From the NCBI GenBank assembly GCA_902826835.1, contig CADEGH010000020.1, positions 1 to 64,000 of the forward strand: DNA of 64,000 nt, in the 5' to 3' direction. Positions 35,339-43,794 of the stretch are shown in pieces. The notes below the pieces were generated by a model that was not told where the DNA came from, did no database searches, and saw nothing but the letters and a program-made list of their open reading frames with translations. The position numbers were made by a program, and so were the translations under genes. This DNA is from an uncultured bacterium. Lineage in GTDB: Bacteria; Planctomycetota; GCA-002687715. Within the stretch, counting starts at the first letter, position 1, and each line of letters begins with the position of its first letter.

Positions 35339-35481
35339 GGTTGGCGGGGGTCGAAGCCGTGGGGGCGAGTCTCGAAGCGGGCGCTCCGACTCGACGAGCG
35401 CGAAGCCTAACGTAAGTTGGGAATGCGGGATGGGGTCCCCTCGGAATCTGCGGACTCCATCTGGCGCACCCGGAGCTGCTT

Positions 35482-36420
35482 ATGAAGACCTGCGCGCTTT
35501 TCCTGGTGTTGGGGCTCGGCTTGGTCGCATGTTCCAAGAAGGCGACGGAGGGCGAGGGAGCCAAGGGGGAGGTGAAATCCGTCACCACGGCCACCAAGAC
35601 CGATCCGGCGCCTACGACCCCCGCGGTCACCGCGGAAGAGACCCGAGCCCAGATGGCCAAGGTCATGGTGGGCAAGCTCAAGGAGCGCTTTCAAAAGAGG
35701 CTGAACGAAGATGACCTCGTCGAACTCTTCGCCAAGGTCAAAGAGGTCGGACCCAACGCCAAAGATCTCGTCCCCGAGGTGGTGAAAGCCCTGACCCACG
35801 GAGAGTCGTTCGTCCGTGCCGAGGCCCTGTCCACCCTGGCCAGCATCGACCCGGTAGGAGCCAAAGAAAAGCTCCTCGCGGCGCTCAAAGACGAAGCGAC
35901 CGAGGTCCGGCAGATGGCCGTCCAAGCGTGGTCCGCGGCCGGAATCCAGGATCTGACCCCGCTCCTTGAGCACTTGAAGGACGAAGGCGAATCGAACATC
36001 CAAACCGCGGTGATGATGGCGGTGGAGAAGCTCGGGGCGGATGCCCACGTGGACGTCATCGGCCGGATGATCAACACCCTGGAGGCCGGGCCAGCCCGTG
36101 CCGCCCTCCGATTCCTGGTTGCGAAGAAGGCTCTGTCCTACGCTCCCAAAGTGGCCGAGCTCTTGAACGTCAATGATGTTGATCTGCGCATGACCGCGGC
36201 GCGAGGCCTGGCCGAGCTCGGTAACGGAACGAAACCCGTGCTCCTCTCGCTGGCCCGGGGCCTTCTCGACGAAGAGTCGCCGGTGCGAGCCGCCTGCTAC
36301 GAAGCGCTCAAGAAACTCACGGGGCAATCCCTCGCCTTCAACCCGGCAGAGGAGGCGGAGGCAGCCCGGGCCAGTATGGCGAAGACCTGGAAGGAGTGGA
36401 TCGAGAAGAACGCTAAGTAG
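35482..36420 (+). CDS. HEAT-repeat lipoprotein
   Basis: The 312-residue protein has a lipoprotein signal peptide ending GLGLVACSKK, a Lys/Glu/Thr-rich spacer (~20-55) and five or more HEAT-like helical repeats (~75-270, such as VRAEALSTLASID, VRQMAVQAWSAAG and LRMTAARGLAELG). HEAT repeats serve as protein-binding scaffolds. It should be attached to a membrane on the periplasmic side. No enzymatic function is evident. It precedes the CorC-like gene by 132 bases and may be monocistronic. Confidence 0.8.
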   Translation: MKTCALFLVLGLGLVACSKKATEGEGAKGEVKSVTTATKTDPAPTTPAVTAEETRAQMAKVMVGKLKERFQKRLNEDDLVELFAKVKEVGPNAKDLVPEVVKALTHGESFVRAEALSTLASIDPVGAKEKLLAALKDEATEVRQMAVQAWSAAGIQDLTPLLEHLKDEGESNIQTAVMMAVEKLGADAHVDVIGRMINTLEAGPARAALRFLVAKKALSYAPKVAELLNVNDVDLRMTAARGLAELGNGTKPVLLSLARGLLDEESPVRAACYEALKKLTGQSLAFNPAEEAEAARASMAKTWKEWIEKNAK

Positions 36421-36552
36421 TTCTCTGCCAATAGGTTAGGCATTGAGCCGACGCGGGGTGTGGGTCTTCCCGGAAGTCCCGTTATCCTGAAGGCTTCGTG
36501 GGATTCCCGGAGTGCATCCGGATTCCCAATTCCCTCGTGAGATCAGCCTGCC

Positions 36553-37866
36553 TTGGACCCTGGACCCAGTAGTCTTTTCCTTCTAGTCACTTCGGCCGTG
36601 ATCGGCCCAGTTGTTTTTTGGTCCTCGCTCGTTCTCGTAGGCCTCGCCATCCTTTCGGAGACCGCGCTCCGAAACTTCAGATGGCCAGCCCTCGAGATCC
36701 TGCTGGGCGAAGGTCGCCGCCGGGAGCGCTTCGAGCGGCTGCTCAAGCGGGAGCGCTTGCTCCTGGATGGCCTCATCACTCTCCGACTGCTCGGAACCTT
36801 CACGCTGCTGTTCGCAGTGACCGGGTTGTTCGGACCCAACGATGGGCTCGGGGCGGTTGAGAATCCCGAGCAGTTCCTCAGGGACCTGTCGATCGCGCTG
36901 GTGCTCTACTTGGTGGTGCTCCTCGGTTTGGTCCGGGGCCTAGCCCGCGCCTTGCCCGAAAAAACCCTCCTCCGCGTCCTTCCCGGCATGGCCATGGTGG
37001 CGAGGGCGGTCTTCCCGCTCGTCTGGCTGACGGACGTCGTAGGTCGGTCCCTGTGTCGGCTGATGGGAATCCGCGAGGCCGAGGCCAGCGAGGTCGCTCG
37101 GCAGGAGATCTTGAACGCCGTCACCGAAGGCGAGCGCGGCGGGGCGATCGACGACGACGGCCGCGAGATGATCGAGAACATCATCGAGGTTCAGGATCAG
37201 CAGGTCACCACGATCATGACCCCGCGGACCCAAGTGTTCGCCGTCGAAGCGCAGACCCCGTTCGCGGATGCGGTACGGCGCATCGTCGAGGAGGGTCACT
37301 CGCGCGTGCCGGTGTTCTCCGGCACCATCGACAATGTCCAGGGCATCGTCTTCACCAAGGATCTCCTGCGGTGGTTCGGACGACCGGCGGCGGAGCTGCC
37401 CGCGCTGCGCGACGTCATGCGCACCCCGCTGTTCGTGCCGGAGACCAAGAAGACCGCGGACTTGCTTGAGGAGTTGCGCAAAGACCAAGTCCACATGGCC
37501 ATCGTGATCGACGAGTACGGTGGTATGTCCGGAGTCCTGACCATCGAGGACATCCTCGAGGAAATCGTGGGGGAGATCGAGGACGAATACGACCCGCCCG
37601 CCCACCTCGAAAAGGACCCGGTCTTGAAGCTCGACGAACAAACCGCCGAGGTCGGCGGCCAGGTCCATATTGACGAGCTCAACGATGTGATGAGCCTGTC
37701 ATTGCCCGAGGGTGACGGCTACGACACCATCGGCGGGTTTATCTCCACCCGGCTCGGGCGCATGCCAGAGCGCGGGGAGACCCACGACCTCGAAGGGGTG
37801 CGATTCGAGATCCTCGAAGCGGACGCGCGGCGCATCGCCCGGGTGCGCGTGGTTGCGGCGGGGTGA
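36553..37866 (+). CDS. HlyC/CorC-type transporter-associated protein (CNNM + CBS pair)
   Basis: The 437-residue protein has three to four transmembrane helices (residues ~5-30, 75-95, 115-135 and 145-165) and a divergent DUF21/CNNM region. A CBS pair (~215-345) contains IMTPRTQVFAVE and VIDEYGGMSGVLTIEDILEE, and a C-terminal CorC_HlyC domain is seen at ~355-435. Relatives are linked with magnesium/cobalt export or membrane integrity. The start is a TTG near 36553. The stop overlaps the recO GTG, so the genes are translationally coupled. Confidence 0.85.
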   Translation: MDPGPSSLFLLVTSAVIGPVVFWSSLVLVGLAILSETALRNFRWPALEILLGEGRRRERFERLLKRERLLLDGLITLRLLGTFTLLFAVTGLFGPNDGLGAVENPEQFLRDLSIALVLYLVVLLGLVRGLARALPEKTLLRVLPGMAMVARAVFPLVWLTDVVGRSLCRLMGIREAEASEVARQEILNAVTEGERGGAIDDDGREMIENIIEVQDQQVTTIMTPRTQVFAVEAQTPFADAVRRIVEEGHSRVPVFSGTIDNVQGIVFTKDLLRWFGRPAAELPALRDVMRTPLFVPETKKTADLLEELRKDQVHMAIVIDEYGGMSGVLTIEDILEEIVGEIEDEYDPPAHLEKDPVLKLDEQTAEVGGQVHIDELNDVMSLSLPEGDGYDTIGGFISTRLGRMPERGETHDLEGVRFEILEADARRIARVRVVAAG

Positions 37867-38633
37867 AAGGCGCGCCTCGGCCGACGACGCTCGCGATCGT
37901 GCTCCGGAAGTACGACTTCAGCGAGACCAGCCAGACTGCGAAGCTCTACACCCGCGAATGGGGAAGACTGTCGGTCTTGGCCAAGGGCAGCAAGCGGGGG
38001 GGCGCCGACTTGCGGGGGCCGCTCGACGTCTTGGACTTGGGGGAAGCCGAGGTCGTGAAGCGGCGCGACTCCGACCTGCATCTCCTCTCCAAGTGGCTCC
38101 CGAGCACCGGATTCCCGCGCCTTCGCCACCGTCTCGATCGCCTTGCGGCGGCCCTGTTCGTCGTGGAGGTGCTGCGTGAGGGTACCCGCGACGAGGACCC
38201 CGCCCCCCTCCTCTTCGATGCCGCAGTGGAAGTCCTTCAAATGCTGGAGTCGGCAGGCCAGGGGGGAGTGGTGGCGGCGCGAGCCTGGTTTGCGCTGCGC
38301 TATCTCGACCAGAGTGGTATCGGCCCGGAACTCGATGCCTGCGTGCGGTGCGGGCGCGAAGCGCCGCCGGAAGTGCCGGCCCGCCTCGCCATCCACCGTG
38401 GAGGCTTGGTCTGTCGGCAGTGTCTGGCCCTGCGGGCGGAGCAGACGATGTGGCTTACCCGGGGGCATCGGGTCGTTCTTCGGGCCCTGCGGGAGCTTCG
38501 CCCCCTTGAGTTTGGGTGCCTGGCCGAAGATCCGGGCCTGCTTCAAGACCTCATGAAACTGCTCCGGGCTCTCCTGGAACTCGCCTTCGAGCGGGAGCTC
38601 CAAAGTCTCCGAACCATCGACGAAGTCGACTGA
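37863..38633 (+). CDS. recO: DNA repair protein RecO
   Basis: The 256-residue protein has the N-terminal OB fold (AIVLRKYDFSETSQTAKLYTRE, split as AIVLRKYDFSETSQ and TAKLYTRE), a helical middle and a zinc-finger-like cysteine set, CVRCG at ~160 and CRQC at ~183. RecO loads RecA on ssDNA with RecR in gap repair. The GTG start overlaps the preceding stop by 4 bases. The family match is based on these landmarks and on length. The next gene starts 53 bases downstream. Confidence 0.88.
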   Translation: MKGAPRPTTLAIVLRKYDFSETSQTAKLYTREWGRLSVLAKGSKRGGADLRGPLDVLDLGEAEVVKRRDSDLHLLSKWLPSTGFPRLRHRLDRLAAALFVVEVLREGTRDEDPAPLLFDAAVEVLQMLESAGQGGVVAARAWFALRYLDQSGIGPELDACVRCGREAPPEVPARLAIHRGGLVCRQCLALRAEQTMWLTRGHRVVLRALRELRPLEFGCLAEDPGLLQDLMKLLRALLELAFERELQSLRTIDEVD

Positions 38634-38686
38634 GCGAGCTTTACGCTCGGGGGGGAGCCATCTACTATCCCGACACTGAGCTCGGC

Positions 38687-39805
38687 ATGACCCTACCTCG
38701 CACCCTTCTGATCGTTTCCGCCATTCTCCTCGTGGGCGGCTGCCGCAGCCTCAACCGTGAGCTGAACCAGGCACTCCCCGGTTTTCTTCGCGCCGACCCC
38801 GGCAAGGAGGAGATGGAGATCTTCGCCAAGGTCCGGCAGAGCCGCGAGTGGTCCGAGGAGGATTTGGCGCGCCAGAAGGAACTCTTCGATGCGGCCAAGG
38901 CGGCGCTGGACGAGGGCCGGGCTGAGGAGGCGGGGGACCTCTTCGAAGACTACCTCGAGCAGTATCCGTCGTCGGTGTACGACGAGGCCGCGCGGTACAG
39001 TTTGGGCGAGTCGCACTATCTGGATGACGACTACGATGCCGCCCACGAGGCGTTCCGCGACTTCGCCGCGGTGTATCCCGTCTCGGGGCTCGGGAGCAAA
39101 GTCGTCGAGCTCCAATACAAGATGGGGATCGAATTCATCGAAGGCCGCCGCTCGACCTTCTTCGGCATCTTCTCGCAGCGCACTTCCGGCGAACGCATCC
39201 TCAATCACGTGGTCGAGACCTTCCCGCGCAGTCGTAGGGCCGCCGACTCCCAGTGGGCGCTCGGCCGCTTCGCGATGGACGAAGAAGAGGATTGGCCTAA
39301 GGCAGAGTCGGCGTTCCGATTCTTGGCTGAGCAATACAAGACTTCGGAGTGGTACGAGCCAGCCCTGTTCGACGCTGCTTACTCGACTTATCGGCAGGTG
39401 AAGGGTGATGTTTACGATCCCCTGACCATGAAGAGGGCGGAGGAAGCGTTCCAGCGCTACCTGCGCGAGGCTCCGAAGGGCGCCAACCGCACGGAAGCGG
39501 AAGCGGTTTTGCTTGAGGTCGAAGGCTTGCGCGCTCGCCAATTGCTCAATGTGGCCGAGTGGTATCTGAAAGAGGGCAAGGAGTACTCCGCGCGCTTCTA
39601 CCTCGCCAAGGTTCGCGATGTTTATCCGCGCTCGGAGGCGGCGGAGACCGCGCGCGAGCTCATGGCGGAAATCGGTCCTCTCGGCACCGCCCCCCGTCCG
39701 GACGAAGTGGTGCCGCCGCCTGAAAACCCGGAGGCGCCGACGACCCCGGCGACGCCGGACCCCACCAATCCCTCGACGCCCGCCTCGGGGAATGGGGGAT
39801 CTTGA
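38687..39805 (+). CDS. bamD: BamD-like outer-membrane lipoprotein with TPR repeats
   Basis: From the ATG at 38687 the protein is 372 residues. A lipoprotein signal ends LLVGGCRS, followed by TPR-like repeats: EDYLEQYPSSVYDEAARYSLGESH (split), AHEAFRDFAAVYPVSG, VVETFPRSRRAADSQWALG and AEEAFQRYLREAP. This is the BamD/YfiO layout of the outer-membrane protein assembly machine, though it is longer than E. coli BamD, with a Pro/Thr-rich tail. Assignment to the Bam complex is by layout and is not certain. It is coupled to the LptE-like gene (4-base overlap). Confidence 0.75.
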   Translation: MTLPRTLLIVSAILLVGGCRSLNRELNQALPGFLRADPGKEEMEIFAKVRQSREWSEEDLARQKELFDAAKAALDEGRAEEAGDLFEDYLEQYPSSVYDEAARYSLGESHYLDDDYDAAHEAFRDFAAVYPVSGLGSKVVELQYKMGIEFIEGRRSTFFGIFSQRTSGERILNHVVETFPRSRRAADSQWALGRFAMDEEEDWPKAESAFRFLAEQYKTSEWYEPALFDAAYSTYRQVKGDVYDPLTMKRAEEAFQRYLREAPKGANRTEAEAVLLEVEGLRARQLLNVAEWYLKEGKEYSARFYLAKVRDVYPRSEAAETARELMAEIGPLGTAPRPDEVVPPPENPEAPTTPATPDPTNPSTPASGNGGS

Positions 39806-40332
39806 AGGTGTTGCGTCTGGCGCTTTGCGGACTCTTCTTGGCACTCGCCGCCTGCGGCTACTCCACCGACTCGCTGATGCCCGCCGGAGTCCGAAGTGTG
39901 GCCGTCCAAGCTTTCGGCAACGAGACTTTCTACCGCCGTCCGGAAATCTTCTTCACGGACGAGTTGCGGCACCAACTCCTCCGGCGCGGCCAAGTCGCTC
40001 TCCGTGATCCCGCCGACGCCGACGCGCTCATCCGCGGCCGAATCATCAGCATTCCCAGACTCACCCTCATCGAGGACGAGGACGATCGCATTCTCGAGGG
40101 CGGCGTCCTCGTCGCCATCGAAGTCGAAATGCTCGACGCCAAAACCGGCGTCCCCCTCATCGCCCCCTTCGTCATCTCGCGCCGGTCCGAGTACATCGTC
40201 CCTCGCGGCGAGTCCCTCGAATTCGCGATCGACGAAGCCATCCGCGACGCCGCGAAAGACACCCTCGACCGCCTCCAAGCCGACTCCTTCCTCCGCTCCC
40301 GCACTCCCGACGTGCCAACCTCCGTCCCCTGA
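39802..40332 (+). CDS. lptE: LptE-like LPS-assembly lipoprotein
   Basis: The 176-residue protein starts with TTG overlapping the bamD stop (TTGA), has a lipoprotein signal ending LAACGYS and the core SVAVQAFGNETFYRRPEIFFTD (split as SVAVQAFGNETF and YRRPEIFFTDEL), a GYxF-like theme typical of LptE/RlpB-type proteins. LptE is the plug of the LptD outer-membrane translocon. The family is short and divergent, so confidence is moderate. It is the end of the CorC-recO-bamD-lptE run. Confidence 0.75.
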   Translation: MKVLRLALCGLFLALAACGYSTDSLMPAGVRSVAVQAFGNETFYRRPEIFFTDELRHQLLRRGQVALRDPADADALIRGRIISIPRLTLIEDEDDRILEGGVLVAIEVEMLDAKTGVPLIAPFVISRRSEYIVPRGESLEFAIDEAIRDAAKDTLDRLQADSFLRSRTPDVPTSVP

Positions 40333-40380
40333 GGCTGGCCTCGGCGCCCGGTGGTGTCGCACACCGTGGTGGAGAGTCCG

Positions 40381-40452
40381 TTCCACCGTGCGCGAGTCCG
40401 GCTTGGGCTTAGTGGGCTCGCTCATGACATTGGCGTCCACGAGCCACTTCAC
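40381..40452 (-). pseudogene. vapC: vapC remnant (PIN-domain toxin stump)
   Basis: Right after vapB, a GTG overlapping its TGA starts VKWLVDANVMSEPTKPKPDS, split here as VKWLVDANVM and SEPTKPKPDS. This is the typical PIN-domain N terminus with the first active-site Asp. After about 24 codons the homology ends, and the reading frame runs into the antisense strand of lptE without PIN motifs. So only the stump remains. Confidence 0.7.
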
Positions 40453-40679
40453 AGAGTGTCCGTCGAGTCGGACTTGATGGGCACGAACCAACCTTTGACC
40501 GGACAAGAGAGCAACCAGTCGACGACGCCGGAATTGGCCGCGACGGGATGATGGATCAGCCTGTATTCACCCCGGTCAATGCGCTCGATCTCGAACACGT
40601 CACCGGGAACGATTCCATCCGCATCGCGGATCTCCGCTGGGAGGACGATCTGACCCTTGGTGGAGACTCTGATCTTCAT
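40449..40679 (-). CDS. vapB: VapB/AbrB-type antitoxin
   Basis: The 76-residue protein starts at the ATG at 40679 (MKIRVSTKGQIVLPAEIRDA), the swapped-hairpin AbrB/MazE/SpoVT DNA-binding domain. It continues with GDVFEIERIDRGEYRLI and a short C-terminal toxin-binding tail. Such antitoxins neutralise VapC and repress their own operon. The toxin gene behind it is a stump, so this copy may be silent or act only as a regulator. A GTG at 40685 is another possible start. Confidence 0.85.
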   Translation of the reverse strand: MKIRVSTKGQIVLPAEIRDADGIVPGDVFEIERIDRGEYRLIHHPVAANSGVVDWLLSCPVKGWFVPIKSDSTDTL

Positions 40680-40686
40680 TGTCACA

Positions 40687-40705
40687 AGTAAAATACTGTC
40701 TTACT
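40687..40705. promoter_or_regulatory. Imperfect palindrome at the vapB promoter
   Basis: AGTAAAATACTGTCTTACT has matching five-base ends, AGTAA and TTACT, and lies 8 bases before the vapB ATG in an AT-rich patch, exceptional in this GC-rich genome. It is a plausible VapB operator overlapping a -10-like element. Not proven. Confidence 0.45.
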
Positions 40706-40965
40706 CGTGGCTGGCGATCCCCCGTGCGTCCTCTGCCGAAGTGGCGTTTTGAGACTTGCGAGAAGCGTCGGAAACGCATCTCGAGGAGGGCGGCCCGGCG
40801 GGCTCTTCCTGAGCGGAGCCTGGACGGGGGTTACTCGCGGCGAGCATGGGCGTCGCGAGGCTACGGCTCGAAAGCCGCCCGGGGTAGGAGCGTTCGACCA
40901 TCTGGAGTGGCAGGTCCTCGCGACCACCGAGCGGGAAGCCAATTCTCGGCTGCTAAGCTCCGGCG

Positions 40966-41814
40966 ATGGTGGGTAGACCTTTTCCACTCGGAGGGGGGCG
41001 CGTGCGCCTCGGGGGGAGGGGTCCGGCGGTGGTGGCGGTTTTGAATGTGACGCCGGATTCGTTCAGCGACGGGGGGAAGTGGCAAGGGGAAGCGGTGGCG
41101 GCGGGGCAGAGGTTTTGGGACGAGGGGGCGGAAGTGGTGGAGGTGGGAGGGGAGAGCACCCGGCCGGGGGCCAGCGAGGTCTCGGAGGCGGAAGAACTGC
41201 GGCGGGTGCTGCCGGTGGTGGAGGCTCTGGCGCGGACGGCGCGGGGCACGGTCGCGATCGACACCCGCAAGGCGGTGGTGGCGGCGGCGGCGGTGCGAGC
41301 CGGGGCCACCATGGTGAATGATGTCAGCGGATTGCGCCACGATCCGAAACTCGCCCTGGTGGTGGCTGAGACGGGGGCCGCCCTCGTGGTGATGCACAGC
41401 CGCGGCACTCCCGAGACCATGAATCGCCTGGCGCGCTACGACGATGTGGCGGGCGAAGTCATGGCGGAACTCGGCCAGGCAGTCTCCGTGGCCGAAGCCG
41501 CGGGGGTTCGGCCAGAGAACATCATCCTGGATCCCGGCCTCGGCTTCGCCAAAGACACCGAACACAACCTGATCCTGCTCCAGCAGTGGGATCGGCTTCG
41601 GGCCATGCCATACCCCTGGATGGTAGGCCCATCTCGCAAGCGCTTTTTGGGCGTGATCACCGGGCGCGAGAAAGCGTCGGATCGTGACCCCGCGACCGCC
41701 GCCGTCTGCACCTATTTGGCCTGGCAAGGCGTCGAAGCGGTGCGGGTGCACGCGGTTGCAATGGCACTCGACGCAGTCATAGTCGGGGCCGCTCTTTCGG
41801 GGGTCTCGGCATGA
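40966..41814 (+). CDS. folP: Dihydropteroate synthase
   Basis: The 282-residue protein has the FolP signatures NVTPDSFSDGG (residues ~27-37), VEVGGESTRPGA (~58-69), TMVNDVSG, ILDPGLGFAK and GPSRKRFLG. It condenses p-aminobenzoate with dihydropterin pyrophosphate in folate synthesis. Length is normal. The stop overlaps the cdaA ATG by 4 bases. FolP upstream of cdaA is a recurrent gene order in several phyla. Confidence 0.96.
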   Translation: MVGRPFPLGGGRVRLGGRGPAVVAVLNVTPDSFSDGGKWQGEAVAAGQRFWDEGAEVVEVGGESTRPGASEVSEAEELRRVLPVVEALARTARGTVAIDTRKAVVAAAAVRAGATMVNDVSGLRHDPKLALVVAETGAALVVMHSRGTPETMNRLARYDDVAGEVMAELGQAVSVAEAAGVRPENIILDPGLGFAKDTEHNLILLQQWDRLRAMPYPWMVGPSRKRFLGVITGREKASDRDPATAAVCTYLAWQGVEAVRVHAVAMALDAVIVGAALSGVSA

Positions 41815-42590
41815 CCACCCTCGATGCCATCCGCTACGGGATCGAGTTGATCCTGTTTGCGGCCGCGATCTACGCGTTCATCCGGTTCTTGCAGGAAACG
41901 CGCGGAAGCGCGGTCCTCAAGGGCTTCATGGTGCTCTTGATCGGCCTCGGTGTGGCGTTTGTTCCCCTCGTGCGCTTCCTCGGCCTCGAACACTTGGGCT
42001 ACCTCGCCGATCGCGGCCTGATGATCCTGCTCTTCGCGCTCGTGGTGGTGTTCCAGCCCGAACTGCGCCAGGCCCTGGTGCGTCTCGGGGAGTCGCGGGT
42101 GTTCCAGCGGGGCGCGAAGGCGGCCTCGGATCGCGCCGCCGTCACCGACGAACTCGTCTCGGCTGCGGATCGGCTCTCGAAGCGTGGCTTAGGAGCAATC
42201 ATCCTTGTCGAGCGCCGCATCGGCATTTCCGGCTTCGCGGAAACGGGCGTGAAGCTCGAAGCCTTGGTCTCGGCCCCTCTCTTGGTTTCGATCTTCGACA
42301 AAGACACCCCGCTGCACGACGGCGCGGTCATCGTGCGCGGCCGGCGGATCCTCGCGGCGGCGTGCCTGTTGCCGCTGACCGACAACCCCAACCTCTCGCT
42401 CCAGATGGGCACCCGGCATCGTGCGGGCATCGGCGCCACCGAAGAGAACGACGCGGTCGCGATCATCGTCTCCGAAGAGACGAAACGGATCTCGCTCGCC
42501 TTCCAAGGCCGCATCGAAGAGAATCTGACCCCGGACGGGCTGCGCTCCCGTCTCCTCGACGACACCCAGGAAGGAGACCGGAAAGAATGA
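41811..42590 (+). CDS. cdaA: Diadenylate cyclase CdaA
   Basis: The 259-residue protein has three N-terminal transmembrane helices (~10-30, 38-58 and 63-85) and a DAC domain with DTPLHDGAVIVRG (residues ~164-176) and GTRHRAGIGATEEND (~201-215), the DGA and RHR motifs that bind ATP. It makes c-di-AMP, a regulator of potassium and cell-wall turgor. ATGA overlaps join it to folP and cdaR. Length is normal. Confidence 0.95.
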   Translation: MTTLDAIRYGIELILFAAAIYAFIRFLQETRGSAVLKGFMVLLIGLGVAFVPLVRFLGLEHLGYLADRGLMILLFALVVVFQPELRQALVRLGESRVFQRGAKAASDRAAVTDELVSAADRLSKRGLGAIILVERRIGISGFAETGVKLEALVSAPLLVSIFDKDTPLHDGAVIVRGRRILAAACLLPLTDNPNLSLQMGTRHRAGIGATEENDAVAIIVSEETKRISLAFQGRIEENLTPDGLRSRLLDDTQEGDRKE

Positions 42591-43702
42591 GCCGGGACTC
42601 CAAGAGCACGGCGACCGGGCTGGCCCTCGGGCCCACCAAACGTGGACTCGGACGCTGGATTGCCCATCCGTGGGCCATCCTGTTTTCGCTGGTGATCGCG
42701 TTCCTCGTGCTGACGCTCATCGATCGCGAAATCCAAGACGTGATCGTCAAGGACGATCTGCGGGTCGTGGCTCGCCCCACGGATCGGATCGACGAGATCG
42801 TAGTCATCCTGCCGGCCGGATTCGTGATGCTGGAAGAGCGTGCCGCCCCGGTCGTGACCCACATCGAAGTGAAGGGGCCGCGGCGCGAACGCGGCCGGAT
42901 TACCCCTCCGTTCCAGGCGTGGCTGCCGGCGGAGCGGCTCGTCAATCTGGTGCAGGATGCCCCCGAACGAGTGAGTCTCGAAGCCAAGGATCTGCGCATC
43001 CCCGGCCTCACCTCGTTTGCCGCGGAACTCCGTCCGCTTTCGATCCTGGTGGCCCGCGAAGGCACCCTCGAAATGAACATCGAGGCGCAGCTTTCTGGTG
43101 CGGTGCCCGAGGGTTATCGCGCCGCAATCACGCTCAGCCCGAGCCGGGTTTTTGTCACCGGGCCGCAGTTCGAGCTTGCCCGGCGCTCGAAGGTCAGCGT
43201 GGTGGTCACCGCGCCGCCGCTCGGACAAGAGGGCCAGGAGTTCATCCGCGAGTTGTCGTTGGAAGATCGGCAGCTCGGCATGCGAGTGGTCCCCACCCTC
43301 GATCTGAAGGCGCGGGTCCTATGGGTGCCGCTCGACTCGGAGCCGTACGAGAGCTCGGTGCGCGTCGTGGTCGATCGTGGCCTCGACACCGCCTTCGAGT
43401 ATCAGCTCGAACCTCCCTACGACCTCGAGCGCACCCCCTCGCTCCGCTTCCTCGGCCCCAAAGTCGCGGTGGAGCGTATGGCTGAGGTCGAAATTCGGCA
43501 GAGATTCGAAACGCGGGTCGCCCTGATTCTCGATGCGGAGCGCACCGCGATCAGCCGCCAGGACCTGTTGGCCGACGGAGCCTGGCACACGCTGGAGGTT
43601 CCCGGTTACATCCCGGAAAATCTGATCCGCGAGTTCGGTTTGGTCCAGGGGCCGACGATTCTTCCGGTCGCCGTGAAGGTTCGAAAAAAACCGTCCCGCT
43701 GA
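42587..43702 (+). CDS. cdaR: CdaR/YbbR-type regulator of CdaA
   Basis: The 371-residue protein has one N-terminal membrane helix (~27-46) followed by YbbR-like extracellular beta domains. The repeat units are not conserved enough to mark precisely. CdaR proteins interact with CdaA and change its activity. The ATG overlaps the cdaA stop and the following gene is glmM, exactly the known cdaA-cdaR-glmM order, which supports the call. Confidence 0.85.
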   Translation: MSRDSKSTATGLALGPTKRGLGRWIAHPWAILFSLVIAFLVLTLIDREIQDVIVKDDLRVVARPTDRIDEIVVILPAGFVMLEERAAPVVTHIEVKGPRRERGRITPPFQAWLPAERLVNLVQDAPERVSLEAKDLRIPGLTSFAAELRPLSILVAREGTLEMNIEAQLSGAVPEGYRAAITLSPSRVFVTGPQFELARRSKVSVVVTAPPLGQEGQEFIRELSLEDRQLGMRVVPTLDLKARVLWVPLDSEPYESSVRVVVDRGLDTAFEYQLEPPYDLERTPSLRFLGPKVAVERMAEVEIRQRFETRVALILDAERTAISRQDLLADGAWHTLEVPGYIPENLIREFGLVQGPTILPVAVKVRKKPSR

Positions 43703-43794
43703 CCCCTGACGGGTACCGATGGAAAGAGGATGATGGGAACGCAAGTAGCCGAAGAAGCTCATCCGTCGGGATGCGGCAGGCTGGGAGAGCGGAC

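Noticed and set aside
39622..40506. Long minus-strand continuation of the vapC frame
   Set aside because: Only the first ~24 codons after the GTG match a PIN domain; the rest is antisense to lptE and has no PIN motif.
40686..40965. Short open frames on both strands before folP
   Set aside because: No motif, Arg-rich and overlapping each other; treated as intergenic sequence.
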